Shown here piece by piece: positions 20,131 through 29,754 of a stretch of 64,000 bases of DNA; within the stretch, counting starts at the first letter, position 1; every line of letters begins with the position of its first letter. The position numbers were made by a program, and so were the translations under genes. The notes under the pieces were generated by a model. The model was not told the origin of the DNA and did not search any database. It saw nothing but the letters and a program-made list of their open reading frames with translations. This DNA is from Balneolaceae bacterium (GTDB taxonomy: Bacteria; Bacteroidota; Rhodothermia; Balneolales; Balneolaceae): contig JAEPQH010000007.1 of NCBI GenBank assembly GCA_017640605.1, positions 62,001 to 126,000 of the forward strand, in the 5' to 3' direction.

Positions 20131-20927
20131 TTAATGGTGTTACAATAATTGGTCAAGGTAAACTTGGTTCTTTATTCACCCGAAGTTTTAAAGATGTAGG
20201 AGTTGAAAACGTTGATGTTATCACAAAAAATCAGCGAATAGATCACCTCCAACCCTTTGTATTTTTATGTGTGCCGGATGACAAGATTGAGCAGGTTGCT
20301 AATCATATTTCAAAAGTACAACCTGATCTCAAGAACAAAACCATCATGCATTGTTCGGGTACCGTTGGGTTGTCTGTTTTACATCAACTCGAAGAATCGG
20401 GCGCAAAAGTTGGGTGTATGCATCCTATGATGGCGGTGAACGAATCATCCACCTCATTTTATAAAATCACTTTTGATATTTGCGGATCTGAAGATTTCTT
20501 AAAAAAATCGAAATCTATTGCCCGATTACTTGGAGCCAAAACTGTGGTTGTGGATGAAGCTCAGAAGAAAAAGATTCATATCGCTTCGGTAGTAGCTTCT
20601 AATTATTTAGTAACACTCATGCATGCTGCACAAGAAATTTCGGGCGCAAATGACAGCGACAACGCCACACTTAACAAAGCATTATTATCGCTGATGCAGT
20701 CTTCCATAAAAAATCTACGCACATTCCCTCCACCTGATGCCTTAACCGGACCGATAGCAAGAGGGGATGTCAGCACTATTTCCGATCATTTAGAGATGCT
20801 TAGAAAAGAACATCCCGGCGAATATGACTTGTATCGAACAGTAGGAGTTTCAACGCTGGAAATGATTGGGCATCGCTTACCGAAAGAAACTCGTGATCGT
20901 ATATCAGGATTATTTCATGAATCCTAA
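20115..20927 (+). CDS. Rossmann-fold protein with DUF2520 domain
   Basis: 270 residues, GTG start, overlapping the upstream transferase by 16 nt. A dinucleotide-binding motif (TIIGQGKLGSLF) opens the protein. It is followed by CSGTVGL and HPMMAV, which are typical of the Rossmann-like plus DUF2520 proteins related to F420-dependent NADP oxidoreductases and pyrroline-5-carboxylate reductases. The helical C-terminal half contains DALTGPIARGD, a strongly conserved line in that family. The substrate is not known. The overlap suggests translation coupled to the transferase gene. Confidence 0.8.
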   Translation: MGNKLINGVTIIGQGKLGSLFTRSFKDVGVENVDVITKNQRIDHLQPFVFLCVPDDKIEQVANHISKVQPDLKNKTIMHCSGTVGLSVLHQLEESGAKVGCMHPMMAVNESSTSFYKITFDICGSEDFLKKSKSIARLLGAKTVVVDEAQKKKIHIASVVASNYLVTLMHAAQEISGANDSDNATLNKALLSLMQSSIKNLRTFPPPDALTGPIARGDVSTISDHLEMLRKEHPGEYDLYRTVGVSTLEMIGHRLPKETRDRISGLFHES

Positions 20928-21264
20928 TTCCGCCGATTTTTACAACCGTGTGTATAAAGTTGTGGCTCAAATTCCGGAAGGGAAAGTGACTAACTATGGA
21001 GCAATTGCGAAATATTTGGGTGTAGAATCAGGTGCGAGAATGGTGGGTTATGCGCTCAATAATTACTTATCGGGTAAGCTCGAGTTTCCGATACCCGCAC
21101 ATCGGGTGGTAAATCGCTTAGGATATCTTACAGGAAGAGCGTATTTCGATGGTGATACTATGCGAGAGCGACTTCAACAAGAGAAGATTGTGTTTATCGA
21201 TGAGTATCAGGTAGATATGAAGCTACATTTTTGGGATCCGCAGGTAGAATTATCAGAAAGCTAA
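20917..21264 (+). CDS. Alkyltransferase-like (ATL) DNA-binding protein, MGMT fold
   Basis: I take the ATG at 20917 (115 residues) rather than an upstream in-frame start, because the MGMT-type domain begins at FYNRVYKVVAQIPEGKVTNYG. It overlaps the previous gene by 11 nt. The active-site line reads PAHRVV, where methyltransferases have PCHRV, so the alkyl-accepting Cys is replaced by Ala. That marks ATL proteins, which flag alkylated bases for nucleotide-excision repair rather than repairing them directly. It also has YALNNYLS and LGYLTGR. Direct dealkylation can be excluded; the ATL role is from family knowledge. Confidence 0.85.
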   Translation: MNPNSADFYNRVYKVVAQIPEGKVTNYGAIAKYLGVESGARMVGYALNNYLSGKLEFPIPAHRVVNRLGYLTGRAYFDGDTMRERLQQEKIVFIDEYQVDMKLHFWDPQVELSES

Positions 21265-21343
21265 GCAGTGAGTATTTGCGCTGAATGGGATGAGTATGTT
21301 TAGTATTTTAATGATCAATTCAAATTAAATAAATCACTATAAA

Positions 21344-21946
21344 GTGAAATTTTTAGTACGTATAGGGGCGATCATTGCGTTCGTTTCGATGTCCATTCAA
21401 GCACAACCTACGCTACCATTAGGCAGCGATTTGCCGATGGGCGATCATTCGATGGATGATGTGAGCGGTCGAAGTTTAACACTGAATTCTGCTTCTAAAG
21501 CAAATGGGTTACTCGTCATTTTTAGTTGTAATACGTGTCCGTGGGTTGCACGCTGGGAAGATCGTTATACCGATATCGCACAAATTGCACAATTCAATAA
21601 TGTGGGTATGATTGCAATCAACTCGAACGAAGCATATCGCAACCGTGGCGATGGAATGGATGAAATGATCCGTTACGCGAACAAAGCCAACTATAATTTC
21701 CCATATGTTCTTGATAGAAATCACGAAGTGGCAGATGCTTTTGGCGCAACAAACACTCCACACGTGTTCTTATTTAACGCCGATAGAAAATTGATTTATA
21801 CCGGATCTATTGATGACAATGCCAATCGCGCAGAAGCAGTTACACAATATTTTTTGAAGGATGCCATCGAACAAATGGTAGCTGGTGAGCAAATCCTGAA
21901 AGCAACCACAAAAACTCTGGGATGTTCGATTAAACGCAATAGTTAA
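21344..21946 (+). CDS. Exported thioredoxin-like (redoxin) protein
   Basis: 200 residues with a GTG start. A Sec signal peptide ends near SIQAQ, so it acts in the periplasm. A redoxin fold follows with a CNTCPW motif, where alkyl hydroperoxide/thiol-type redoxins place their active Cys. The later NTPHVFLFN carries the cis-Pro. Related exported proteins act as thiol-disulfide or peroxide reductases. It lies 80 nt downstream of the ATL gene and ends before a strong terminator. The substrate is unknown. Confidence 0.8.
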   Translation: MKFLVRIGAIIAFVSMSIQAQPTLPLGSDLPMGDHSMDDVSGRSLTLNSASKANGLLVIFSCNTCPWVARWEDRYTDIAQIAQFNNVGMIAINSNEAYRNRGDGMDEMIRYANKANYNFPYVLDRNHEVADAFGATNTPHVFLFNADRKLIYTGSIDDNANRAEAVTQYFLKDAIEQMVAGEQILKATTKTLGCSIKRNS

Positions 21947-21974
21947 AATTTGTTTTAAAAAGCTGTATTTTAGC

Positions 21975-22009
21975 AATCCCTGCCTCAAAAAAGTGCAGGG
22001 ATTTTTTTT
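21975..22009 (+). terminator. Rho-independent terminator
   Basis: A 9-bp perfect stem (AATCCCTGC / GCAGGGATT) with an 11-nt loop runs into a stretch of eight T. It ends the redoxin transcript and separates it from the queuosine genes. Confidence 0.9.
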
Positions 22010-22033
22010 GATCTTGAAATGCTCTGAAATTAC

Positions 22034-22423
22034 ATGCCAACCTGGATATTACATACAGAATTTAAATTTGATGCCGCCCATTACATTGATGGCTACAACG
22101 GAAAATGCGGTAGAATGCACGGCCATACCTATAAAGTCAAGATGAGTGCTAAATCGCATAAACTAAATCCATCTGCTTACTTAAATACAGATGATATGGT
22201 ATGTGATTTTAAAGAATTGAAATGGGCTGCCAAAGACTCTGAAAAGGGTGGACTTGACCACGGAGTTTTAAACGAATTATTGGAAGTTAATACAACTGCA
22301 GAGCGAATTGCAGAATACATCCACTCCGAAACAATGAAGAGAATTCCCGGCGATATTGAGCTTACCGTAACCGTTTGGGAAACCGATACCAGCTGGGTAG
22401 AATACACCGATAAAGATGTATAA
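22034..22423 (+). CDS. queD: 6-carboxy-5,6,7,8-tetrahydropterin synthase (QueD/PTPS family)
   Basis: 129 residues. It has the zinc ligands of the pyruvoyl-tetrahydropterin synthase fold (FDAAHY and MHGHTYKV) and the nearby CGRMHGH containing the catalytic Cys. QueD makes carboxytetrahydropterin from dihydroneopterin triphosphate, the first committed step to 7-deazaguanines (preQ0, queuosine). The stop overlaps the start of queE by 8 nt, which supports the queuosine assignment over folate-type PTPS. Confidence 0.93.
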   Translation: MPTWILHTEFKFDAAHYIDGYNGKCGRMHGHTYKVKMSAKSHKLNPSAYLNTDDMVCDFKELKWAAKDSEKGGLDHGVLNELLEVNTTAERIAEYIHSETMKRIPGDIELTVTVWETDTSWVEYTDKDV

Positions 22424-23066
22424 CCCGGAAGACATCGTACCTACTCCGGTTGCCGAGCATGAATTATTGGATACAGAATATCCAATCATGGAACACTTTT
22501 ATACCATTCAAGGTGAGGGAGCACACACCGGCAAAGCTGCTTACTTTATCCGTACTGCGGGCTGTGATGTAGGTTGTTGGTGGTGTGATGTGAAAGATAG
22601 TTGGGAAGAAGAGGTGCATCCAAGGTTAACCGTTAGAGAATTAGTTGTTGCGGTAGAATCTTCTAAGGCAGAAATAGTTGTGATTACCGGTGGAGAACCG
22701 TTGCTCCATAACCTGGAAGCACTCACCACTTGTTTAAAGAACATTGGTGTGCAAACCCATATCGAAACTAGTGGTTCATCTCCGATTTCAGGAACACTGG
22801 ATTGGGTGACTCTTTCCCCAAAACGATTTAAAAAACCTGTAGAAGAGATTTATCCATTTGTTGATGAATTGAAAGTGGTGGTGCTAACCAAAAAAGATCT
22901 TGCCTGGGCTGAAGAGCACGCCGCAAAATGTCCGCCAGACACTCGATTATTGCTACAACCCGAATGGGAAACAGCGAAAGCGATGCCACTAATCGTCGAT
23001 TATGTGAAGCAACATCCGAAATGGGGAATCAGCCTTCAAACACATAAATATTTAAACGTTCCGTAA
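22416..23066 (+). CDS. queE: 7-carboxy-7-deazaguanine synthase, radical SAM (QueE)
   Basis: 216 residues. It has the radical-SAM cluster motif CDVGCWWC (CxxxCxxC) after a QueE-type lead EHFYTIQGEGAHTG, and the GGEP line (VITGGEPLL) that binds SAM. It rearranges carboxytetrahydropterin to CDG. The C-terminal half has LLLQPEW and ISLQTHKYL, normal for QueE. It sits between queD (8-nt overlap) and an SDR gene whose first base is the last base of queE. Confidence 0.95.
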   Translation: MYNPEDIVPTPVAEHELLDTEYPIMEHFYTIQGEGAHTGKAAYFIRTAGCDVGCWWCDVKDSWEEEVHPRLTVRELVVAVESSKAEIVVITGGEPLLHNLEALTTCLKNIGVQTHIETSGSSPISGTLDWVTLSPKRFKKPVEEIYPFVDELKVVVLTKKDLAWAEEHAAKCPPDTRLLLQPEWETAKAMPLIVDYVKQHPKWGISLQTHKYLNVP

Positions 23067-23779
23067 TGTCATTTCAGGATGCATCCGTAATAATCACCGG
23101 TGGTAGTAAAGGAATCGGGTTGTCGATTGCTAAGGTATTTGCTCGTTCCACAAACCGGCGATTGGTGTTGATTTCCAGAAGTTTGGAAGATCTACAAAAA
23201 GCCCGACAAGAATGCATTGCAGAAGGTGCAAAAGGAGTAGAAATTCTTGCCGCTGATGTTACCGATGCAAATGCATTAGCTTCCCTCGATTTTGGTTCAA
23301 TAAATCCCGGTATTCTAATAAACAATGCCGGTTCCTTTTTGTTTAAGCCGTTGGAAGAGACATCCGAAGAAGAATTTTCAAGACAGTTTGAGATCAACAC
23401 GAAAGGAGTGTTTACCGTAACTTCTCAATTACTGCCGGTTTTCAAAAAACAGGAGCGAGCTCTCATCGTAAATATTTGCTCTCAGGCATCCTTAAAAGGA
23501 TATGGACATAGTGGCGCCTACACCATGAGCAAACATGCCTTGCTAGGCTATACACGTTCGTTACGCAAAGAACTGATGGGATCAGGAATTGCAGTTACGG
23601 CAATCAATTTAGGACAAACCTTCAGCACATCATGGGATGGAGTAGACGTTGATCCAAATAAATTAATCGACCCGGAAGATGTAGGTAAACTAATACTTTC
23701 GTTAAGTGAGTTAAGCAGTCGAAGCGTTGTGGAAGAAATTCTGCTAATGCCTGATGGCGGTGAAACTGACCCTATGTAA
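23066..23779 (+). CDS. Short-chain dehydrogenase/reductase
   Basis: 237 residues of classical SDR type. It has the cofactor motif TGGSKGIG near residue 11, the NNAG line (ILINNAGSF), and the catalytic YxxxK in AYTMSKHAL. The start overlaps the queE stop by one base, so it is translated with the queuosine genes. A role in that pathway is not established. It resembles 3-ketoacyl reductase-like and sepiapterin-reductase-like SDRs. Sepiapterin reductase would make chemical sense next to a pterin gene, but that is only inference. Confidence 0.88.
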   Translation: MSFQDASVIITGGSKGIGLSIAKVFARSTNRRLVLISRSLEDLQKARQECIAEGAKGVEILAADVTDANALASLDFGSINPGILINNAGSFLFKPLEETSEEEFSRQFEINTKGVFTVTSQLLPVFKKQERALIVNICSQASLKGYGHSGAYTMSKHALLGYTRSLRKELMGSGIAVTAINLGQTFSTSWDGVDVDPNKLIDPEDVGKLILSLSELSSRSVVEEILLMPDGGETDPM

Positions 23780-23976
23780 CGCCCAACCTATTTTAGAGAA
23801 GGAAAAATCCTACCTTTTTTAGAAGAATATTCCTGCAAAGCCCATTATCACTTGAAGATAAACGCAGATTCTGAGCCAAAACTCTTTGATAGTTAAGAAT
23901 CAGATCCTTGGTATTGTTTTTGTGAGTATGAACTCATCATTGCCACAATCAACTAACTACACAGGGTATCTGCATT

Positions 23977-26900
23977 TTGAAGAACGAGATAAAACAGGCT
24001 CAAACTTTTTTGATGAGCAATCCGCCCCAAATTGATGAAGCACTCCGAATTTTAAATGGATTAAAGCAGGTAAATCATCCTTCATCGTGGGTGATTCAAT
24101 ATCTCACCGGAATTGCATACGTCCGAAAGCAAGACTTTGAAGCTGCCATTGCACCGCTTGAACTAGCTTTGAGAAAGGGAGGAAAATCTCTGGAAGTGCT
24201 TCAATTGTTGATGGAAGCCTGTATGAAATCCAATCGCTTCGATCGGGCTAAGACATTGATTCCTGATGTGCTGAAAATTAAGGAAGATGATGTGCCGGCA
24301 TGGAAAAATCTGGCTATCATTTATTGCAAAGAACTCCGCTACGAAGACGCCCTAGTCGCGATTGGTAAGGCAAACAATTTTGCTCCTACAGATTTGTCGT
24401 TGGTAATTATGGCAGGGAAGGTGTACGGTTATCTCAACAAATTTGGAGAAGCGTTAAATACGTTTGAATCGTTAATTCAGGCTAAGCCTGATTTTCTGGA
24501 AGCGCATCTTGGAAAAGCGTGGATTTTTATAAAAGCACAAAAACCTCAGGATGCACTCCGACTACTCACTCATTTAACACAAAGTTTACCTCAAAACGAT
24601 GATATTAAAGCTTTGCTGGCTGAGTGCTATTTTGAGATGAACAATTTTGATGAAGCAATTCCTGTACTAGAAGAGCTCATCCCAAAGAACAATACAGATT
24701 CATCGCTCCTTGAGCTGTATAGTCAATGCTTACAAAGAGTTGGAAAAATGGAGGAAGCTGAATTTTGGGCGAATAAAGTGATGGAGAATACGATTCCATC
24801 TAGGGAGTTTATATATAAATATGCGGCAATTTTAGAAGAACTATGTGACTGCGAAATTGAACCTTCGCAACTAAAAAACATTCAGAAACTTTGGGATAAG
24901 GCACAAAACTTAGAAACCATTATTAAGCCAAAACCGAATGCAAAAAAAGAATCTAAAAGACTAAAAATCGGAATTATTTCAAATGCACTTTGGGATAATG
25001 AAGTAGGACGAAGATGGAACAAGATGCTTTCAGCTTTCCCGAAAGAAATAGGTAAGTTCGTTGCCTTTTCTACCGATGGAAATAATGATGCAATTTCACA
25101 GTCGATTGCTGCTCAATGTTCGGTATTCAATTGGTCGCATCAGATTTCACCGGTAGAACTTGCAGAACAAATCTCAGCCTTAAATCTAGATGCTCTGATT
25201 GATGCAAGCTCCGGGTTTTCTCCCATTATTGATTACGTTTTTCAAAATAGTCCGAGCTTGATTTGCATTAGTTCTAACGATCGAAGCTTATATCCTTTTG
25301 AAACAGCAGCGTACGATTTCATCTTGGCTCACTCTGAAAAAGCGGATTTAGTTTCTTCCCGTAATTCTAAACCAGCGAACATCGCCTGTAACAATATTGA
25401 TGATTTAGCACCGGCATTATTTGCTGCATATTCACAAGCTGTAAACTCCAGCAACAAAGAATGGAAAAGAGGGCGTTGGCAAAAGGAAATCACAGAGTCA
25501 GATATTTCCGTTGCCAAAAAAGAAATTCAAGAAAAAATATCAGCACATACGGCTTCTGTTACTCAATCCGTAGAGGATGATAAAATATTCAGTGATCAAT
25601 TCTGGAATGGGTTTACCGATGCACGAAAAGCAGCTAAAATCGTTGAGATCACCAACAAGTTTTCAGCCATAAATCAAAGCGATGCATATCTGAAGCAGAT
25701 TGTAGATGAAACTGTAGATAGACTAGAAAAAGACCCCACCGATAATGTTGCCTTTTTTATTCAAACCATGGCATTATTAGCGCGAAAACCAGCTGTAGTA
25801 ACTGAACTTGACGCTGAGTTAAATCAAGCGCTTACTTTAAAAGGTTGGGAGAGCAAAAGCGCTTTATTCTCATATTGGTTTGATAAGGTTGAGTATTTGC
25901 AGTCTTCCGTCGGCAGTAAAGTTTCTGCCATCATCATCTCTAATAAATTCAAAGAAAAATCGGTTGAAAACCTTCGTCAACTTTCGAAACAATTGAAGGG
26001 AATCGGTGAAATTATTTTTGTAAATAATGGAATAGAGGACAACCAGTTTTCGGCACTTTTTCCTTTTGTGCATACTTATGTTAAAGCGAAAGGAAATGCC
26101 GGAGCCTATCTTGCACGGAATTTAGGCGCTGCTTTTGCAAAAGGAGAACGGTTACTTTTTGTGGATGATGATGGTATCCCGCAACCTAACTTTATTCAAG
26201 CTCATCTTAACGCGCACAGCGAGCGAGAAGCAGTGGTTTCTCGGGGAATGTACTATTCATCCAATGTGATGAACGACCCATGGCACTATAACATAGGAAA
26301 CACTCAAAAACCTGCTTACACTATTCTGGAAGGCAATGCGATGTACCGCGCCGAAGCGTTCTACAAAACCGGTGGCTGGGGCGATTACATTTTATTTGGT
26401 CATGGAGGAAAAGATTTGAGTTTTCGATTGTTGGAGCATTATCCACACAGAGAACACCAAATTTATGTGCCTGAAAGCAGATTGTATCACGAATATCTAC
26501 GTGGCAATGCCCATCAAAAAGAGAAAAAGAAGAAACAGGAGGTTTCTCTTCGATTACTCGAAGCGCTGCATCCTGGGTTAAAAAAATGCATCGATACCTG
26601 GCCCACTCAATTTAGTAGTAAAAGTTCAGAGTCCACTCAAAAGCAGACTTCTTTACTTCCAATAAAAGCAGGTAAAAAGGCAAAGTTCATGCACATCTGC
26701 CGGCAGCATGTTTATACTCAGTCGTTATCGGATATGATAGAATATTTGAACGAACATTCTGATCAACAACATTATTTACTGGTTGAGAAAACACCTTGGA
26801 ATGTAGCCGGGGGGTATACGATTGAGGAAGAAAAAAATCCAAGTACTTTCACCTTCGATTACACCAGCCAAAGCGATGTTAATGGGATTGTGAATGAGCT

Positions 26901-27804
26901 TACCTTACCCGAGGTGAATGCGGTGTTTATGCATGGATTATTTCGCGCTTGGGAATTTAGTTTGATTGACATTATAAGCGAGAAAACACCGGTGGGTTGG
27001 ATTATCTGGGGTGGAGATTTATATAAACCACTAAAAAATAATCAGAAGAACAAAATTCCTGCACAGAAACTAGCGTATATTTTAACACCGGTTAAAGGTG
27101 ATTCGGATACTTTTCAGGCAGAATTCGGTGATAAACCTTGGTTTGATTTTGCCTATCCATATCCGGGTTTGTATGGCGATATCGAGCTTTCTGCGCCACA
27201 AAACAAAACGAAGAAATTACTGGTTGGTAATTCCGGGGATCCATCGAATAATCATATCGATGTACTTAATATGCTCGCAGCGAAAAAAGACATCGAAGAA
27301 TATCAAGTCATCATGCCGCTGGCCTATAATTTTAAAGCGGCTTATAAGCAACAACTACTTCAACATATTGAGGAGCTTGGATTGGCCAATCAAATCATTA
27401 TGCACGAGGAGTTCATCTTGCCGGATGAATATTTGAAACTGATCAATGAAGTAGATGCAATTGTGATGGCGCATGATCGACAGCAGGCGATAGGGAACAC
27501 ACTAATGGCGCTGTACGCCGGAAAACAGGTTTATCTTAAAGATCGCATTTGTTTGAATAACGAACTTACTGATAATCCAACCTGGGATTTCCTAACCGAA
27601 AATGGATTTACTATTCAATCACTAGATGAGTTTGAAGGAATTAATGATCTATCAGAAATACAACTATCTGATGAGGAAAATTGGAAAAAACATCAGCAGA
27701 TTATTCGCAAAAAATTCGGACTTGAAGCAAGAGCTGAATTACTCAGAAATAGTTGTAATGCGATTTTAGAACTAGAAATTAAGCAAGAACTTGAGTTGGC
27801 CTAA
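23977..27804 (+). CDS. TPR protein with three glycosyltransferase-type regions (GT41-like relic, GT2, WecF/GT56-like)
   Basis: 1275 residues with a TTG start. Residues 1-310 are TPR repeats. About 325-480 resemble a degenerate OGT/GT41-type region (LKIGIISNALWDNEVGRRW, LDALIDASSGFSP). About 640-880 are a GT2 domain with VSAIIIS, NAGAYLARNLG and the metal-binding FVDDDG. The C-terminal 390 residues look like the 4-acetamido-fucosyl transferase family (WecF, GT56): WIIWGGDLY, LLVGNSGDPSNNHID, AHDRQQAIGNT. A protein with two probable active transferase domains could add successive sugars to a surface glycan. No other glycan gene is adjacent. The gene stands alone after a 197-nt gap with no clear promoter. 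Confidence 0.8.
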   Translation: MKNEIKQAQTFLMSNPPQIDEALRILNGLKQVNHPSSWVIQYLTGIAYVRKQDFEAAIAPLELALRKGGKSLEVLQLLMEACMKSNRFDRAKTLIPDVLKIKEDDVPAWKNLAIIYCKELRYEDALVAIGKANNFAPTDLSLVIMAGKVYGYLNKFGEALNTFESLIQAKPDFLEAHLGKAWIFIKAQKPQDALRLLTHLTQSLPQNDDIKALLAECYFEMNNFDEAIPVLEELIPKNNTDSSLLELYSQCLQRVGKMEEAEFWANKVMENTIPSREFIYKYAAILEELCDCEIEPSQLKNIQKLWDKAQNLETIIKPKPNAKKESKRLKIGIISNALWDNEVGRRWNKMLSAFPKEIGKFVAFSTDGNNDAISQSIAAQCSVFNWSHQISPVELAEQISALNLDALIDASSGFSPIIDYVFQNSPSLICISSNDRSLYPFETAAYDFILAHSEKADLVSSRNSKPANIACNNIDDLAPALFAAYSQAVNSSNKEWKRGRWQKEITESDISVAKKEIQEKISAHTASVTQSVEDDKIFSDQFWNGFTDARKAAKIVEITNKFSAINQSDAYLKQIVDETVDRLEKDPTDNVAFFIQTMALLARKPAVVTELDAELNQALTLKGWESKSALFSYWFDKVEYLQSSVGSKVSAIIISNKFKEKSVENLRQLSKQLKGIGEIIFVNNGIEDNQFSALFPFVHTYVKAKGNAGAYLARNLGAAFAKGERLLFVDDDGIPQPNFIQAHLNAHSEREAVVSRGMYYSSNVMNDPWHYNIGNTQKPAYTILEGNAMYRAEAFYKTGGWGDYILFGHGGKDLSFRLLEHYPHREHQIYVPESRLYHEYLRGNAHQKEKKKKQEVSLRLLEALHPGLKKCIDTWPTQFSSKSSESTQKQTSLLPIKAGKKAKFMHICRQHVYTQSLSDMIEYLNEHSDQQHYLLVEKTPWNVAGGYTIEEEKNPSTFTFDYTSQSDVNGIVNELTLPEVNAVFMHGLFRAWEFSLIDIISEKTPVGWIIWGGDLYKPLKNNQKNKIPAQKLAYILTPVKGDSDTFQAEFGDKPWFDFAYPYPGLYGDIELSAPQNKTKKLLVGNSGDPSNNHIDVLNMLAAKKDIEEYQVIMPLAYNFKAAYKQQLLQHIEELGLANQIIMHEEFILPDEYLKLINEVDAIVMAHDRQQAIGNTLMALYAGKQVYLKDRICLNNELTDNPTWDFLTENGFTIQSLDEFEGINDLSEIQLSDEENWKKHQQIIRKKFGLEARAELLRNSCNAILELEIKQELELA

Positions 27805-27823
27805 TCTACTTAAAGTTCCATAT

Positions 27824-28738
27824 TCAGTTTTGAAGATCATTTTTTGAGTACTGAGATAGAAATTCCCAAGTAATCTCGCTTGCAGAAATATCTTTATTTC
27901 CCCATACCCCCGGCCAATCATGCCCTCCGTTTTTAACAAAATAATGGACAACGGGAGCATTGGTATCAGGAGCATTATAAACGTATTTTTTAACCGTACT
28001 GCCATCATTTGGGTCGATATCTTCCAATGCAGAGACCTCAGCAGTGTTATCGGCTTGATTAACTGTAATCCAGTAGTCTAAAATATCTTCTATTCCTATG
28101 GTCCATGTAGGATTGCCAGCGTAAGGAACGGTTTGATCTGTATCTGCATGGATTTGTAGAACTGGAACAGGTTTTTGAGGTGAGCAAGCCTCCAAAGTTT
28201 GTGGGGTCATAGCTCCGGTAATAGATGCAACGGCTGCAATTCTACTATCCGACTGGCAAGCAAGCAAGAAGCTCATATACCCACCATTCGACATTCCATT
28301 GGCGTAAATTCGCTCTTCTTCGATAGGGTAGGTATCTAGAAGTTGGTTTATCAGAGAATCAACAAATGCAACATCGTCAACCGGACTTTCTAAGGTCCAA
28401 CCACCCACATTCCAGTGCGTTCTGCCTTCGAGTAAAGTTCCTTGCGGGTAAACTGAAATAAAACCCAGAGAATCAGCTAACTTATTATAGCCGGAATAAT
28501 TCATTATCCTTTCAGCATTGCTTCCATAGCCATGAAAAGTAAATAAAAGCGGAATTGATTCTAATGACTTAACAGATTCCGGTACATACACGAAATATGA
28601 CCTGAGAGAATCCTGAAAAAGCATATCTTTCTGGAATAAGCCAGTCTCAATACTCGCTAAATCATCGGTATTATTGTTTGATTCGGTACAACTATACACG
28701 GTTAAACTTACAAGTAATACAACAACGATTCTAATCAT
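27824..28738 (-). CDS. Lipoprotein esterase of the PHB depolymerase/feruloyl esterase family
   Basis: 304 residues. A lipoprotein signal ends in TVYSC, so it is membrane-anchored. The alpha/beta-hydrolase core has the oxyanion line FTFHGYGSN, the nucleophile elbow NGMSNGGYM (GxSxG type) and the C-terminal His in NGGHDWPG. This is the LpqC/PHB-depolymerase family, which includes acetylxylan and feruloyl esterases. It lies 11 nt after purC on the same strand, though a metabolic link is not evident. The substrate is unknown. Confidence 0.85.
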   Translation of the reverse strand: MIRIVVVLLVSLTVYSCTESNNNTDDLASIETGLFQKDMLFQDSLRSYFVYVPESVKSLESIPLLFTFHGYGSNAERIMNYSGYNKLADSLGFISVYPQGTLLEGRTHWNVGGWTLESPVDDVAFVDSLINQLLDTYPIEEERIYANGMSNGGYMSFLLACQSDSRIAAVASITGAMTPQTLEACSPQKPVPVLQIHADTDQTVPYAGNPTWTIGIEDILDYWITVNQADNTAEVSALEDIDPNDGSTVKKYVYNAPDTNAPVVHYFVKNGGHDWPGVWGNKDISASEITWEFLSQYSKNDLQN

Positions 28739-28749
28739 GTTATTTTCGA

Positions 28750-29754
28750 TTATGAAATAGAAGTGTAAGGACTAAAAATACTTTTCAGCGTAGTATTTAT
28801 ATCATTTTCAAAGACGGGTTCAAACGCTTTTCCGGTAAGCATTTTATAAAGTTCTGCGTAGCGTTCATAAACTTCAAGACGAAACGCATCGGGTAGATCG
28901 GGCAAGGATTGTCCTTCTAATCCTTGAAAGTCATGCTCCATCAGCCATTCGCGCAGAAATTCTTTGGAAAGCTGTTTTTGTCCAGCCGAGTTTGACTGTC
29001 GTTCTTCGTACCCATCTGCATAAAAATATCGTGATGAATCGGTAGTATGTACTTCATCTATTAAGGTGAGTTCACCTTCAAACATACCCATTTCATATTT
29101 GGTATCAACCAAAATCAGAGCTTGTTTTGCGGCAATTTCAGTACCTCGCTCGAACAGTTTAAAAGCTTTATTTTTAATCTCATCCCATAAAATTTTGGGA
29201 ACAATTTGCTGCTCTAAAATTTCTTCCTCAGAAATATCTTCGTCATGGCCATCTACTTCTTTTGTAGCAGGGGTGAGGATGGGCTGCGGAAGACGATCAT
29301 GTTCTTTTAAACCATCGGGTAACGAAACTCCACAAAGTGTCCTAGATCCAGATTTGTAAACGCGCCAGGCATGGCCTGTTAAATATCCACGAATAACAAT
29401 TTCAATTGGGATAGGTGCGCACTTTTTGGCAATAGTCACATTAGGATGTGGTACATCAATAATATGAGTAGGCATAATATCTTTGACGGCATCAAAACTG
29501 AATTTTGCCATCTTATTCAGTATTTGACCTTTGAAAGGAATGGCTTGCCTCATATTATGATCGAAAGCAGAAATACGATCGGTAACTACAATCCCGATAG
29601 TTTGCGCATTTAGTGGATATACCTCTCGTACTTTTCCTTTGTAAGGGTTAGGTAAACCTTCAACGCTGGTTTCAGTGATACAATTTTTTAGGGCCCGGTT
29701 CGTGTCGAAAGAGGTACTCAACGGCTTACTTTTTTTCGGTAGATCCTCGTTCAA
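28750..29754 (-). CDS. purC: SAICAR synthase (PurC)
   Basis: 334 residues, the longer fungal-type size rather than the about 240 of E. coli. It has KGKVREVYPL, DRISAFDHNMRQ, IRGYLTGHAWRVY and VDTKYEMG, all typical of SAICAR synthase. The enzyme joins aspartate to CAIR in purine synthesis, using ATP. The ATG at 29754 lies inside the end of the upstream LacI-type gene (29-nt overlap). A slightly later start is possible, since the domain proper begins around residue 33. Other purine genes are not in the window. Confidence 0.94.
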   Translation of the reverse strand: MNEDLPKKSKPLSTSFDTNRALKNCITETSVEGLPNPYKGKVREVYPLNAQTIGIVVTDRISAFDHNMRQAIPFKGQILNKMAKFSFDAVKDIMPTHIIDVPHPNVTIAKKCAPIPIEIVIRGYLTGHAWRVYKSGSRTLCGVSLPDGLKEHDRLPQPILTPATKEVDGHDEDISEEEILEQQIVPKILWDEIKNKAFKLFERGTEIAAKQALILVDTKYEMGMFEGELTLIDEVHTTDSSRYFYADGYEERQSNSAGQKQLSKEFLREWLMEHDFQGLEGQSLPDLPDAFRLEVYERYAELYKMLTGKAFEPVFENDINTTLKSIFSPYTSIS

